This document shows positions 1 to 7,226 of a stretch of 35,053 bases of DNA, one piece after another. The translations under genes and the position numbers were made by a program. Source of the DNA: CAYSWF01 sp964562905 (GTDB lineage Bacteria > Patescibacteriota > Andersenbacteria > UBA10190); the NCBI GenBank assembly GCA_964562905.1, contig CAZLVG010000004.1, positions 1-35,053 of the forward strand, written 5' to 3'. Numbering within the stretch: position 1 is the stretch's first letter; each line of letters starts with the position of its first letter. Under the pieces are notes generated by a model that had not been told where the DNA came from, ran no database searches, and saw nothing but the letters and a program-made list of their open reading frames with translations.

Positions 1-30
1 AAAAAACCCGCGGGTGGCGGGGCCGCGGGG
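1..30 (-). terminator. Intrinsic terminator of the 31-483 gene
   Basis: Read on the minus strand, CCCGCGG and CCGCGGG form a 7-bp GC stem around a 9-nt loop, followed by six T. It lies directly after the stop codon of the minus-strand gene at 31-483. Confidence 0.8.
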
Positions 31-483
31 TTAGAAAAGATCAAACATCAGCTTCTGGGCGGCGCGGCTTACGACCTTTAAGGCGGACAGGGGCATGAAG
101 TACCGCCTGTTGCTGCCGCTTGGTTGAACCACGGCCACGTACGGATAAACAGCGCCGGAACGGTTCGCGGCCTCCATTAAGTCCTTGATCTCGGCCCGGG
201 GGCGGACGCGCAAAGAGATGACGCGGCCGGTAGAGGGGCTCAAGCCGGACCGGGCCGGTATTTTTACCGCGGCCTTGACCATTTTGTGCCAGCTTCTGAC
301 CTGCCTGACGCGGCTTCCGACATCGGGAAGGTTGCTGCCGGTACCGTTTAATATGAAGTCAAGAACTGTGCCGCAGGCGGCGCGGGAGGTGGGGCGGGGG
401 ATTTGCCAGCTTCGGAAAAGCTTCTTTTGACGGGCCGTGGGCTTTGCCGTGCTCCCCGGCGCGGGTGAGTTAGCAACTGACAC
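31..483 (-). CDS. Basic protein of unknown function (150 aa)
   Basis: I do not recognise this family. The protein is 150 residues, rich in Arg and Lys, with no signal peptide or membrane segment. The N-terminal 30 residues are Ser/Ala/Pro-rich and probably disordered; the rest looks like a small folded domain ending in a hydrophobic KLMFDLF tail. The start is GTG at 481-483, supported by a strong AAGGAGGA Shine-Dalgarno 5 nt upstream. A GC hairpin with a T run ends the transcript just past the stop. The promoter region carries a cluster of TAACAC repeats that overlaps the likely -35, so the gene appears regulated, perhaps by the multi-HTH regulator encoded upstream at 787-1743. A nucleic-acid-binding role would fit the charge but is inference. 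Confidence 0.75.
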   Translation of the reverse strand: MSVANSPAPGSTAKPTARQKKLFRSWQIPRPTSRAACGTVLDFILNGTGSNLPDVGSRVRQVRSWHKMVKAAVKIPARSGLSPSTGRVISLRVRPRAEIKDLMEAANRSGAVYPYVAVVQPSGSNRRYFMPLSALKVVSRAAQKLMFDLF

Positions 484-604
484 GTCGGTCCTCCTTGTAC
501 AAGGTACATTACGTTAGTGAAAAAACCATGGGTATATTGTAACCATTCTAACACCCTAACACGTCGTAACACGCCTTTTACACCTTCTATAACACGTCGT
601 GTTA
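484..604 (-). promoter_or_regulatory. Promoter with TAACAC operator-like array
   Basis: On the minus strand a TACAAT -10 (plus 536-541) lies upstream of the GTG start at 483. Upstream of it TAACAC recurs at 549, 557, 567 and 590, with a TTACAC variant at 578, spaced 8-12 bp. The copy at 590-604 is a perfect inverted repeat, TAACACG-T-CGTGTTA. The copies cover the position expected for the -35, which is typical of an operator. Positions 605-786, down to the stop of the next gene, hold nothing I recognise. Confidence 0.55.
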
Positions 605-786
605 GAAAGCGCTAGCAAGAAAGTGGTGCTTTTGCATTCACCTGTCTCTGGCTTGACCGGCCGCGTGTTTAATTTATGCCGTTCTCTGATTTTGAGCAGG
701 CGGTTGGCTAAAAAAGAAGCCCTGTCTTCCGCCGGCGTTCTGTGCAAGAAGGCCGGGGAAAGCAAGGCGCGACAACCTTTTTCCAT

Positions 787-1743
787 TTAGGGATGGAGGG
801 CAAGCGGGCAATCGTGTAGGATAGTGTGCATGCGCTGGGCCAGCAGATCAGGGTCAAAAGGCTCGCCGAAGCATTCGGTCACAAAGCTACAGCGCGGGGG
901 ATCACAGCCTTCCGGTATCAGTCCTATGATGTAAGCCGGCCTGAAGATGCTGACCTTACCCGCTTTGCGACACAGTAAGAGGGCGCTCTGGTAGTCCACG
1001 CAGAAGTCTACAATGAGGCAGCGGGGCCTGGACTCAACTATCTCGCAGGCAACATCGTAGGGGGTGGCGGCCTGTATTATCCGGCAGTGCGTATCCCGCA
1101 GGCTTTCCATTATTTTGTGTATCCTGTCTTGTCTGTGGGACACCAACAACACTGGCGCTGCTTCACCGCTAAGGAAGGCGGGGCAAGACACAGGCACGTT
1201 GTACTCTTTGAACAGACGAAGCAGCGATGCCTGCGGAATGCGCCTGCGGCCTGAAATAGGCAGCCTGTAAGCCGACACGAGACGGGCATCAACCCACTTG
1301 GCCACGGTTCTGAGACTAACCTGGCAGTGTTTGGCTACCTCGCCCGTGGTGTACACGGGCGTGTTAAGGCCTTCCGGCATACCTATTCCTTTTCTGAACT
1401 TTGCCAGCTCCTCGTGGGGCACGCGCCAGTCTCGTGACTCCGGCAAGTGAAATCCTTTCAGGATTCCGCGCTCCAACCACCTATGGACTGTGGACGCGGA
1501 AACCTGGCACATTCCGGCTACCTCGCCCGTCGTGTAGGTTATCCTCCCGGGACTGCCTTGGCCCAGTCCTGTTGTTTGACGCTCACTAAGTAACTCCCTC
1601 AAGCTTTCTTCATAAACACGCCGGTGCCGCCGGGGACCGGGTGGGCGATATCCTCGCAAGACGCCGGAATCAACCAGCTCGGTGATTTTTGTTTGTGACA
1701 GGCCGCAAATCTTAGCTGCCTGTCCGGTGGTGTAGGTCTTCAT
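787..1743 (-). CDS. Regulator: three tandem HTH domains plus degenerate receiver
   Basis: Predicted DNA-binding regulator of 318 residues. Three excisionase/MerR-like winged HTH modules sit in tandem at about residues 3-52, 69-115 and 130-176; each starts YTTG-(Q/E)-(A/V)-A and contains a recognition helix such as SASTVHRWL. Residues ~197-310 resemble a response-regulator receiver: a hydrophobic first strand (VLLVSHR), LIVD with Asp246 at the phospho-acceptor position, and GEPFD where receivers have KPF. The usual acidic pair after strand 1 is SH and the conserved Lys is Glu, so phosphorylation in the normal way is doubtful. The ATG is preceded by AAGGAGG. Three reading heads in one chain suggest binding to closely spaced repeats; the TAACAC cluster 190-240 bp beyond its stop is the obvious candidate target (inference). 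No sensor kinase is adjacent. Confidence 0.8.
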   Translation of the reverse strand: MKTYTTGQAAKICGLSQTKITELVDSGVLRGYRPPGPRRHRRVYEESLRELLSERQTTGLGQGSPGRITYTTGEVAGMCQVSASTVHRWLERGILKGFHLPESRDWRVPHEELAKFRKGIGMPEGLNTPVYTTGEVAKHCQVSLRTVAKWVDARLVSAYRLPISGRRRIPQASLLRLFKEYNVPVSCPAFLSGEAAPVLLVSHRQDRIHKIMESLRDTHCRIIQAATPYDVACEIVESRPRCLIVDFCVDYQSALLLCRKAGKVSIFRPAYIIGLIPEGCDPPRCSFVTECFGEPFDPDLLAQRMHTILHDCPLALHP

Positions 1744-2095
1744 AGTGAAGCCTCCTTAAGACTGAAAAGGTTGGGTAATGTACACAATCAGCGCATCCTT
1801 ATCGCTTGTCAGGATACTGCAGAAGGTGATTTTTTAGCAAGCACAAAAACACCGCCCGGTATTCCGAGTGATGTTTTCGTTTTTTAGTCCGCGGCCCGCC
1901 AGCCGCGAGCAGCGGACGGGCAAAGCCTCGCTTCCACCGCCGGCACGGACTGCTTTTATTTACTCCAGCCTCAGCAGACCCCGCACTTGGTGTACCAGTA
2001 AGGCACAGGCAGGGAGTTCTCTTGCCAGCCGAAGCTTCAGCAAGGTCCTAGCCTCCGCTAGAAGCGGCGGACTTTGTTTCGCAGGGGCTTACTGG
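1744..2095. other. Intergenic region, no gene seen
   Basis: This holds the promoter side of the multi-HTH gene and the 3' side of the zinc-ribbon gene. Short hairpins are visible, including GTCCGC/GCGGAC (about 1887-1917) and CCGC/GCGG with a TAGAA loop near 2056. An open frame on the plus strand through here runs antisense over the zinc-ribbon gene and has no ribosome site; I regard it as chance. Confidence 0.5.
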
Positions 2096-2371
2096 TTAAG
2101 CCCGGTTCTTGTTGAAATGCTCCCGGCAGTACACCGGCCGGTCACCTTTCGGCTCAAACGGGACTTGAATAGCCTGTCCGCATTCAGCGCAGGTGGCGTC
2201 AAACATTTGTCTCTCGCCTCCATAACCGCGTCCACCTCGGCGCTTTTGGAAGCAGTCCCGGCAGTACACTGGCCGGTCACCCGTAGGCTGAAACGGAACC
2301 TGGGCTGGCTGCCCGCATTCGGAGCAAGTTACGTCAAACATCGGACGCTCCCCGCTAGTCTGTTCATTCAT
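2096..2371 (-). CDS. Tandem CxxC-x17-CxxC zinc-ribbon protein
   Basis: Small zinc-binding protein of 91 residues with two copies of a treble-clef-like module common in CPR bacteria. Copy one reads CSEC, 17 residues, CRDC; copy two reads CAEC, 17 residues, then C-R-E-H, so the last ligand is His instead of Cys. The copies share VPF-(Q/E)-P-x-GDRPVYCR and are joined by an Arg/Gly-rich linker, which suggests nucleic-acid or ribosome contact (inference). The N-terminal ATG at 2371 has only a weak GGCGGTG ribosome site about 13 nt upstream; an internal ATG just before FDVTC is preceded by GGGGAGCG and could be the true start, shortening the protein by 10 residues. Cellular role unknown. Confidence 0.8.
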   Translation of the reverse strand: MNEQTSGERPMFDVTCSECGQPAQVPFQPTGDRPVYCRDCFQKRRGGRGYGGERQMFDATCAECGQAIQVPFEPKGDRPVYCREHFNKNRA

Positions 2372-2564
2372 AGTCTAATTTTTCACCGCCTTTCGTTTTA
2401 CCCGTCAGTGCCACTGGCGGGTTTATGATTAAGATCGAGGTTGGCGCACTCTTACTGACGCTCGACCTAACCATGCTTTGAATAAAACGGTTGACGGTCT
2501 TCTCGTCACGCCTACTTTGAGGAGCGTTTCCCTCTGCCTCCAATATGTCATGGACCAAAACAAC

Positions 2565-2594
2565 TTGTCAAGACTTAGGGGGCGCTGGTAGAAT
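2565..2594 (+). promoter_or_regulatory. Promoter of superoxide dismutase gene
   Basis: TTGTCA (2565-2570), an 18-bp spacer and an extended -10 TGG-TAGAAT (2589-2594). Only 8 nt separate the -10 from the ATG at 2603, so transcription should start at or next to the start codon, giving a leaderless mRNA; no Shine-Dalgarno is present. Confidence 0.65.
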
Positions 2595-2602
2595 ATGGGC
2601 GT

Positions 2603-3241
2603 ATGAAGAAGTTCACGTTGCCACCGCTACCTTATACGTATAACTCGCTAGAGCCCCGCCTTGACGCGCGTACTATGGAGCTGCATCATTCCCGTCACCA
2701 TCAAAGCTATGTTGACAAAGTTAACGCGGCTTGGGAGCAGTTGCCGCCGGATGAGTTGGAGTCATCCGGTCTGGCCGATAAAACAATTGAAGAAATTTTA
2801 ACCGACTTGGATGCCGTGCCGGAAAGCATACGTACAGCGTTCAGAAACCACGGCGGTGGGCACGCCAACCACTGCCTTTTCTGGACCATTATGTCCCCGG
2901 AGGGAGGAGGGGAGCCGGAGGGCGAGTTGGCCGAGGCTATTGACAGGGAACTGTCCGACTTTAGGCAGTTCCAGGAAGCTTTCTCCTCCGCGGCGGCCGG
3001 GGTATTCGGCAGCGGCTGGGCGTGGCTGGTGGTAGACTCGGGCAAGCTGTCCATTACTATTTCTTCCAATCAAGACACTCCCTTGTCCTCCGGGCAGACG
3101 CCCATTTTCCTGCTGGACGTATGGGAGCACGCCTATTATCTGAAGTATCAAAACCGCCGCCCTGAATACATTGAGCAGTTTTGGAAGGTAGTGAACTGGC
3201 CGGAGGTAAGCCGCCGGTATAGAGAAGCGGTACAGCGATAG
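2603..3241 (+). CDS. sodA: Superoxide dismutase, Mn-type (Fe/Mn family)
   Basis: Converts superoxide to hydrogen peroxide and oxygen. The full family length is present (212 residues), with the N-terminal helical hairpin and C-terminal alpha/beta domain. Metal ligands are His28 (MELHHSRHH), His90 (GGHANHCLFW), Asp172 and His176 (DVWEHAYY). GGHANH and the NQDTP motif near residue 157, supplying the active-site Gln from the C-terminal domain, point to Mn rather than Fe use. There is no signal peptide, so it should be cytoplasmic. The ATG has no ribosome site but lies 8 nt below an extended -10, as in several other genes here. It is monocistronic, flanked by intergenic palindromes. An SOD suggests at least occasional oxygen exposure. 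Confidence 0.95.
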   Translation: MKKFTLPPLPYTYNSLEPRLDARTMELHHSRHHQSYVDKVNAAWEQLPPDELESSGLADKTIEEILTDLDAVPESIRTAFRNHGGGHANHCLFWTIMSPEGGGEPEGELAEAIDRELSDFRQFQEAFSSAAAGVFGSGWAWLVVDSGKLSITISSNQDTPLSSGQTPIFLLDVWEHAYYLKYQNRRPEYIEQFWKVVNWPEVSRRYREAVQR

Positions 3242-3311
3242 GCAATAATCGGCCCTGTCAGTTAGCGGGCAGAGCGGACGGATTATACCAGCCACACCTG
3301 ATTAATTCCGC

Positions 3312-3376
3312 GTCATTCCCGCAAAAGCGGGCATCCAGGCTAATTTCGCTGGATGCCGGATCAAGTCCGGCATGAC
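3312..3376. repeat. Dispersed palindrome, TCATTCCCGC type
   Basis: GTCATTCCCGC-AAAA-GCGGGCATCCAG is followed by the reverse-complement-like CTGGATGCCGGATCAAGTCC and GGCATGAC, giving a long imperfect palindrome with nested hairpins. This sequence type is a widespread intergenic repeat in unrelated bacteria (from memory). Confidence 0.7.
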
Positions 3377-3427
3377 ACCGTGGATGTAAATAGATGCGGT
3401 TGGTATTAAATCTCAAAACGCCTGTCT

Positions 3428-3466
3428 GCGCCTGCCTGTCGCCGTCCGGCGACGGCAGACAGGCGC
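3428..3466. repeat. GC-rich hairpin repeat, copy 1
   Basis: GCGCCTGCCTGTCGCCGTC faces GACGGCAGACAGGCGC around a CGGC turn, forming a near-perfect hairpin with a small bulge. The CCTGCCTGT...ACAGGC core recurs at 3481-3520. Confidence 0.65.
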
Positions 3467-3480
3467 TACCTGCCCGCGCG

Positions 3481-3520
3481 TTGCGCCTGCCTGTGCGTTG
3501 CACGCAGACAGGCACAGGCC
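3481..3520. repeat. GC-rich hairpin repeat, copy 2
   Basis: GCCTGT-GCGT, a TGC loop, then ACGC-AG-ACAGGC: the same CCTGCCTGT core as copy 1 with a different tip. Two copies side by side suggest a mobile or amplified palindromic unit. Confidence 0.6.
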
Positions 3521-3546
3521 TGGGCTTTGGAATCTAAAACACCTAT

Positions 3547-3580
3547 TTACTGGTTATTGATTACTAATTACTAGTTGCTG
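3547..3580. repeat. Short TTACTAATTAC-type repeat array
   Basis: Degenerate 7-10 bp units (TTACTGG, TTATTGA, TTACTAA, TTACTAG). One of at least six such arrays in intergenic positions in this window. Confidence 0.6.
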
Positions 3581-3647
3581 GACAGGGGCCTGGCATTGTG
3601 CGCGTAACTTGTCTATCGTTAGCGTATGTACGTGATAACATAGTGGG

Positions 3648-5204
3648 GTGAATGTCAGGACAGAAATAAAGGATTTTCTGGGGCATTTTTATCAACCCCA
3701 GCGGACGGACCAAGTCTCTTCCGAAGAAGTTATTGAGGTGTCACCGGCTACCAAGCGCGTAGCTTTTGCTTACGAGCGATTTCGCAATACCCTGGAGCCT
3801 GATGAGGAGGAGATCCTGCGCCGGCGGGCGATTTGGCGCATCTTGGAAAGGCGTCTTTTCGAGGACAGGGCCCCCACGGCTGTAGCCACGGCCATACTGC
3901 AGGAGCTTATCCGCGGCAATTACGTTCAGCCCCTTACCCATTCACACGCGGTACGCGTCGGCTTCCTGCTTAAGAAAGCAAAGCAAATTTACTCCAGTCT
4001 TGAGCCGCAGCACAGAAAATGGTTCTTGGATATGGTGGCGGTTTCGGTCGATCACGAACTGTTTCCCCCCCAGCAGCAGGAAGCTCTGGTGCACCTTATG
4101 TACCGCGATGTGTCCGGGCGCGTGGCGTGGTCAGGTAGCTTTGTGGCCGAAAAAGACAGAGCCACGCAGCTCTACCTAGCTTGCCATCGCGTCCTGTTCA
4201 CGGCGGACAGCCATGAGCTGGCTTACCATTACCTCGTACACCAGTTTCCCGCCTTCTCGCGGGATGAGATGTCTATTGGAGAAGTTGACGAGATGGCCAG
4301 GGGGTTGCCCGCTTTCCACGCCCGCATAGAACAAGCTTTAAGCCATCCGGCTGCCGACCGCCTGGTACGCCTGCTTCGCCCAGCCACAGTCCCTTACTTG
4401 GTGTTGCGTGATATGCTGACCGGTAACTCGCCGGAGCAAGTTTTTGCTTCGGACGAGGCCTTTGAAACGGCAGTCAGGGAGGCCTATGACAGCAGAGTAC
4501 ACCATACCCGCTGGCGCATGAGCCGGCGTGCCTGGCACAGCATCCTGTTCCTGTTTTTGACCAAGACTTTGTTGGCGGTGTTGGTGGAAATGCCGTACGA
4601 GCATTACGTGCTGAAAGACGTGCATTACTTGGCGCTGGCTTCTAATATCGCTTTTCACCCGCTGTTGCTTTTCTTTTTGGCTACCACGGTTCGCTTTCCT
4701 GGGCGGGCTAACAGTGACGCTACGTTAGAGCAATTGAAACGGATAGTTACCGGCGAGGGCCAGTTGCCCAGCATAGTGATAACAGCGCCGCGCCGTTACG
4801 GTACAGTCACCTGGTCGGCGTTTGCCATGATCTACGTCGTGTTGTTTTTGGCCATTTTCTGGGGGCTGTTCTCCGTGCTGGATAAATTTAATTTTTCGCT
4901 GCTGGCCATGTTGTTCTTCGTTATCTTTCTGGGACTGGTTAGCTTTCTGGCCACGCGCATACGCCGTTCGGCCAGAGACCTGCGGGTTATTCCCCAGCGC
5001 GAAGGCGCCGTTTCCACCATACTTAGCTTCCTGACGCTGCCGATACTGGAGTTCGGCCGCTGGCTGGCACAGAATATTCGCCAGGTTAACATCCTGCTTT
5101 TCTTGATGGACAGGGTACTGGAAGCGCCCTTCAAAATACTTATAGACATAGCGGAAGAATGGTTTGATTTTGTGCGCGACCGCCGGGAAGAGATTATTAA
5201 GTAA
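3648..5204 (+). CDS. Membrane protein of unknown function (518 aa)
   Basis: I do not recognise the family. A long soluble, mostly helical N-terminal region (residues ~1-285) is followed by four likely membrane segments: around residues 295-315 (ILFLFLTKTLLAVLV), 328-348, 388-412 (FAMIYVVLFLAIFWGLF) and 414-438, then a C-terminal ~80 residues with amphipathic helices. No signal peptide, so the bulk probably faces the cytoplasm. The start is the GTG at 3648, with no ribosome site; the first methionine codons fall far inside. It is followed 14 bp later by rmuC on the same strand and the two are probably co-transcribed. No catalytic motif is visible. Confidence 0.8.
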   Translation: MNVRTEIKDFLGHFYQPQRTDQVSSEEVIEVSPATKRVAFAYERFRNTLEPDEEEILRRRAIWRILERRLFEDRAPTAVATAILQELIRGNYVQPLTHSHAVRVGFLLKKAKQIYSSLEPQHRKWFLDMVAVSVDHELFPPQQQEALVHLMYRDVSGRVAWSGSFVAEKDRATQLYLACHRVLFTADSHELAYHYLVHQFPAFSRDEMSIGEVDEMARGLPAFHARIEQALSHPAADRLVRLLRPATVPYLVLRDMLTGNSPEQVFASDEAFETAVREAYDSRVHHTRWRMSRRAWHSILFLFLTKTLLAVLVEMPYEHYVLKDVHYLALASNIAFHPLLLFFLATTVRFPGRANSDATLEQLKRIVTGEGQLPSIVITAPRRYGTVTWSAFAMIYVVLFLAIFWGLFSVLDKFNFSLLAMLFFVIFLGLVSFLATRIRRSARDLRVIPQREGAVSTILSFLTLPILEFGRWLAQNIRQVNILLFLMDRVLEAPFKILIDIAEEWFDFVRDRREEIIK

Positions 5205-5218
5205 AGTGTTTTACTGGT

Positions 5219-6247
5219 ATGCCTGCTGACGTAACTTGGCTTATAGCGGGACTGGCTGCGGGGGGCGTCGCGGTTTGGTTGTTATCTTATCGCTCCCGCC
5301 GCTACCGGAGTGATCTTGAACAGACACTGGCCCAGCGCTTGGACAGCGTGACGCAGCAGCTGGACAGGCGGCTTCAAGAAAATGCGCGGGCCGTGAACGA
5401 ATCCAAGGCTTTTGTGGCCGAGCGGGTGAGCTCCGCGGAGCGTACCGTGCGTGAAGTCAGTATGGGTTTAGGCAAGCTGGAGCAGGCGACCACGGCGCTG
5501 CACAAAACCAGCAGCGAGATATCTTCTTTTCAGGATATGCTCAAGAGTCCTAAGATACGCGGAAGCTTCGGCGAGGTACTACTGGGCAATCTGCTGGCGG
5601 AGGTGCTGCCGCATGATCGTTACCAGACCCAGTTCACTTTTTCCCATGGCGACGTAGCCGACGCCGTTATTAAGCTGCAGGACGGGCGGATAGTGGTCGT
5701 GGATGCCAAGTTTCCGCTGGCGAATTTTCAGGCTTACGCGGCTGAGAAAGAGGAAGAACGACGCGCGGGGGCGCGCCAGGATTTTTTGCGCGACGTGAAA
5801 AAACACATTACGGACATTTCCCGAAAATATATTACACCTGATCAAAAAACTCTTGATTTCGCCTTTATGTATATTCCCATTGAAAGCGTCTATTACGAAA
5901 CCATGATCCACGAGCCCTCGGGGATTAACCTGTGGGAGTATTGCTTGCGGCGCAAGGTCATTCCGGTCTCGCCCAACAGTTTCCTGGCTTATTTGCATAC
6001 GGTGCTGATAGGCCTTAGGGGTATGAAAATTGAAGAACAGGCCAAGGAAATATTACAGCACCTGAGCCAGCTGCGCGGCGACTTTAACCGGTTCTCCGAA
6101 GATTTTGCCACGGTAGGCACCCATCTCACTAACGCCAAAAACCGTTTTGACGATTCAGCCCGCCGGCTGGACAAATTTGAGGCCCGCCTAGGCCAGATTG
6201 AAGCCGGCGGCGGTCAGTCGCGCCCGGAGATCAGTAGCGGCGCATAA
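5219..6247 (+). CDS. rmuC: DNA recombination protein RmuC
   Basis: RmuC-family protein, a membrane-anchored predicted nuclease that limits DNA inversions and rearrangements in other bacteria. At 342 residues it is a compact member. An N-terminal membrane helix (residues ~5-22, LIAGLAAGGVAVWLL) is followed by a coiled coil (~30-105), then the PD-(D/E)xK-like core with RGSFGE, a conserved block around VVVDAKFPL, and YIPIESVYYE. The ATG at 5219 follows the preceding stop by 14 bp with no clear ribosome site. The 3' end overlaps the convergent lexA gene by 17 bp (6231-6247), so the two share a termination zone. Confidence 0.92.
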   Translation: MPADVTWLIAGLAAGGVAVWLLSYRSRRYRSDLEQTLAQRLDSVTQQLDRRLQENARAVNESKAFVAERVSSAERTVREVSMGLGKLEQATTALHKTSSEISSFQDMLKSPKIRGSFGEVLLGNLLAEVLPHDRYQTQFTFSHGDVADAVIKLQDGRIVVVDAKFPLANFQAYAAEKEEERRAGARQDFLRDVKKHITDISRKYITPDQKTLDFAFMYIPIESVYYETMIHEPSGINLWEYCLRRKVIPVSPNSFLAYLHTVLIGLRGMKIEEQAKEILQHLSQLRGDFNRFSEDFATVGTHLTNAKNRFDDSARRLDKFEARLGQIEAGGGQSRPEISSGA

Positions 6248-6848
6248 CCGCGCGCACAATTCCCTGGATGACGGGATTTTTGGCGTAGATAGACTTCATT
6301 TTTTTGTTAGCCGGTTGCAGCCGTATGCGGTGCTTTTCCCGGTAGTATTTTTTAAGGGTGGCATTTTCGTTATCCAGCAGCGCTACCACCACCTCGCCGT
6401 TGGCCGGATAGAAATTCCTCTCCACGATGACGTAATCTTGGTCCAAGATGCCGTCTTCAACCATAGAATCGCCACTTACTTGCAGTACGTAGCAGTTAAG
6501 GTTGGGCAGGAGCTCTAGGGGTACAGAGATATTTTCCTGGCCTTCAATAGCTTCAATGGGTTGGCCCGCTGCTATCACTCCCACCAGCGGCACGTTGACG
6601 CTGCGTACAAACACATTAGACTTTTCGGTAAGCTCCACGGATCTCATCTGTCTTCCGCGCAGTTTCAGATAGCCTTTTTCTTTCAGGGATTGCAGGTGAT
6701 TGTACGCCGTGGCCGGCGACTTTATGCCCATGGCCTTCATAACTTCCCGGTAGCTGGGCGAATAATTGTGCTTGGCCAGAAAGTCGCGGACGACGTCCAG
6801 CGCCTCGCTTTGCTTTTTCGTCAGGTCGTAGTGCCTGTCTTTTTCCAT
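6231..6848 (-). CDS. lexA: LexA repressor
   Basis: SOS-response repressor of 205 residues. An N-terminal winged HTH (~5-70, with SPSYREVMKAMGIKSPATAYNH in the helix-turn-helix region) is followed by the S24 self-cleaving domain: cleavage site Ala94-Gly95 (VIAAGQ), catalytic Ser128 (SGDSM) and Lys166 (ATLKK). The family normally cuts itself when stimulated by RecA filaments, freeing repair genes. I chose ATG 6846-6848 (MEKDRHYD); an upstream in-frame start would add 39 residues with no family similarity. A -10-like TATGCT lies about 9 nt before this ATG. A DnaA box (6893-6901) sits ~45 bp upstream. I could not identify a clear LexA operator. Confidence 0.93.
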   Translation of the reverse strand: MEKDRHYDLTKKQSEALDVVRDFLAKHNYSPSYREVMKAMGIKSPATAYNHLQSLKEKGYLKLRGRQMRSVELTEKSNVFVRSVNVPLVGVIAAGQPIEAIEGQENISVPLELLPNLNCYVLQVSGDSMVEDGILDQDYVIVERNFYPANGEVVVALLDNENATLKKYYREKHRIRLQPANKKMKSIYAKNPVIQGIVRAVMRRY

Positions 6849-6892
6849 GCGAACATAAGCATAACAAACAAAATGGGATTTGTTCTTACGAT

Positions 6893-6901
6893 TTATCCAC
6901 A
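6893..6901 (+). promoter_or_regulatory. DnaA box
   Basis: Perfect TTATCCACA, 45 bp upstream of the lexA start codon. Single boxes occur by chance, but similar boxes precede dnaB and the gene at 32150-32839. Confidence 0.4.
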
Positions 6902-7208
6902 GGTTTGCCTTTCTTGACTTCAACAACTTTCCTGCTTGACGGCCTGGGCTTTGCGCGAGGAGCAAGCGAAGCGATCGACGAAGCTAATCCTGACGCAGGC
7001 GCACACCGCCGCGTAGCGAGGGAATTTTCAAATGGCCTCGCGGTGACGCATTGTCAACTGCGCCTGCCATGGGGGGCGACCGCAGAGAGCGCGACCCGCC
7101 CTTGAGGACGAGCCGCGCCATGGCACGGCGGGAACGACAAGACGCGCAAGACGCGTAAGCCCTGGGGTTTGGCCGTTATCAGCTTGCCAGTGCTGGGGCC
7201 AAGGCTGC

Positions 7209-7214
7209 TATAGT
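7209..7214 (+). promoter_or_regulatory. Extended -10 of the 7227 gene
   Basis: TGC-TATAGT, an extended -10, lies 12 nt upstream of the ATG at 7227. No good -35 at 17 bp and no Shine-Dalgarno; the mRNA leader would be only a few bases. Confidence 0.5.
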
Positions 7215-7226
7215 AAAATAACTACC

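Larger units (their letters stand above)
3242..3647. other. Intergenic region rich in palindromes
   Basis: About 400 bp without a gene. It is filled by three GC-rich inverted repeats (3312-3376, 3428-3466, 3481-3520) and one TTACTAATTAC-type repeat (3547-3580), listed separately. The promoter of the 3648 gene probably lies after 3600 (a possible -10 near 3633-3641). Confidence 0.6.
6849..7226. other. Intergenic region with nested inverted repeat
   Basis: This holds the lexA upstream region, a DnaA box, then GC-rich repeat-like sequence. GCAGGCGCA (6995-7003) pairs with TGCGCCTGC (7059-7067); inside, CACC/GGTG and GCGAGG/CCTCGC pair (7004-7045). A second GC-rich block with CCATGG palindromes follows to about 7150. 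No convincing gene. Confidence 0.6.

Noticed and set aside
1868..2428. Long plus-strand ORF
   Set aside because: It runs antisense over the zinc-ribbon gene, has no ribosome site and a composition unlike a real protein.
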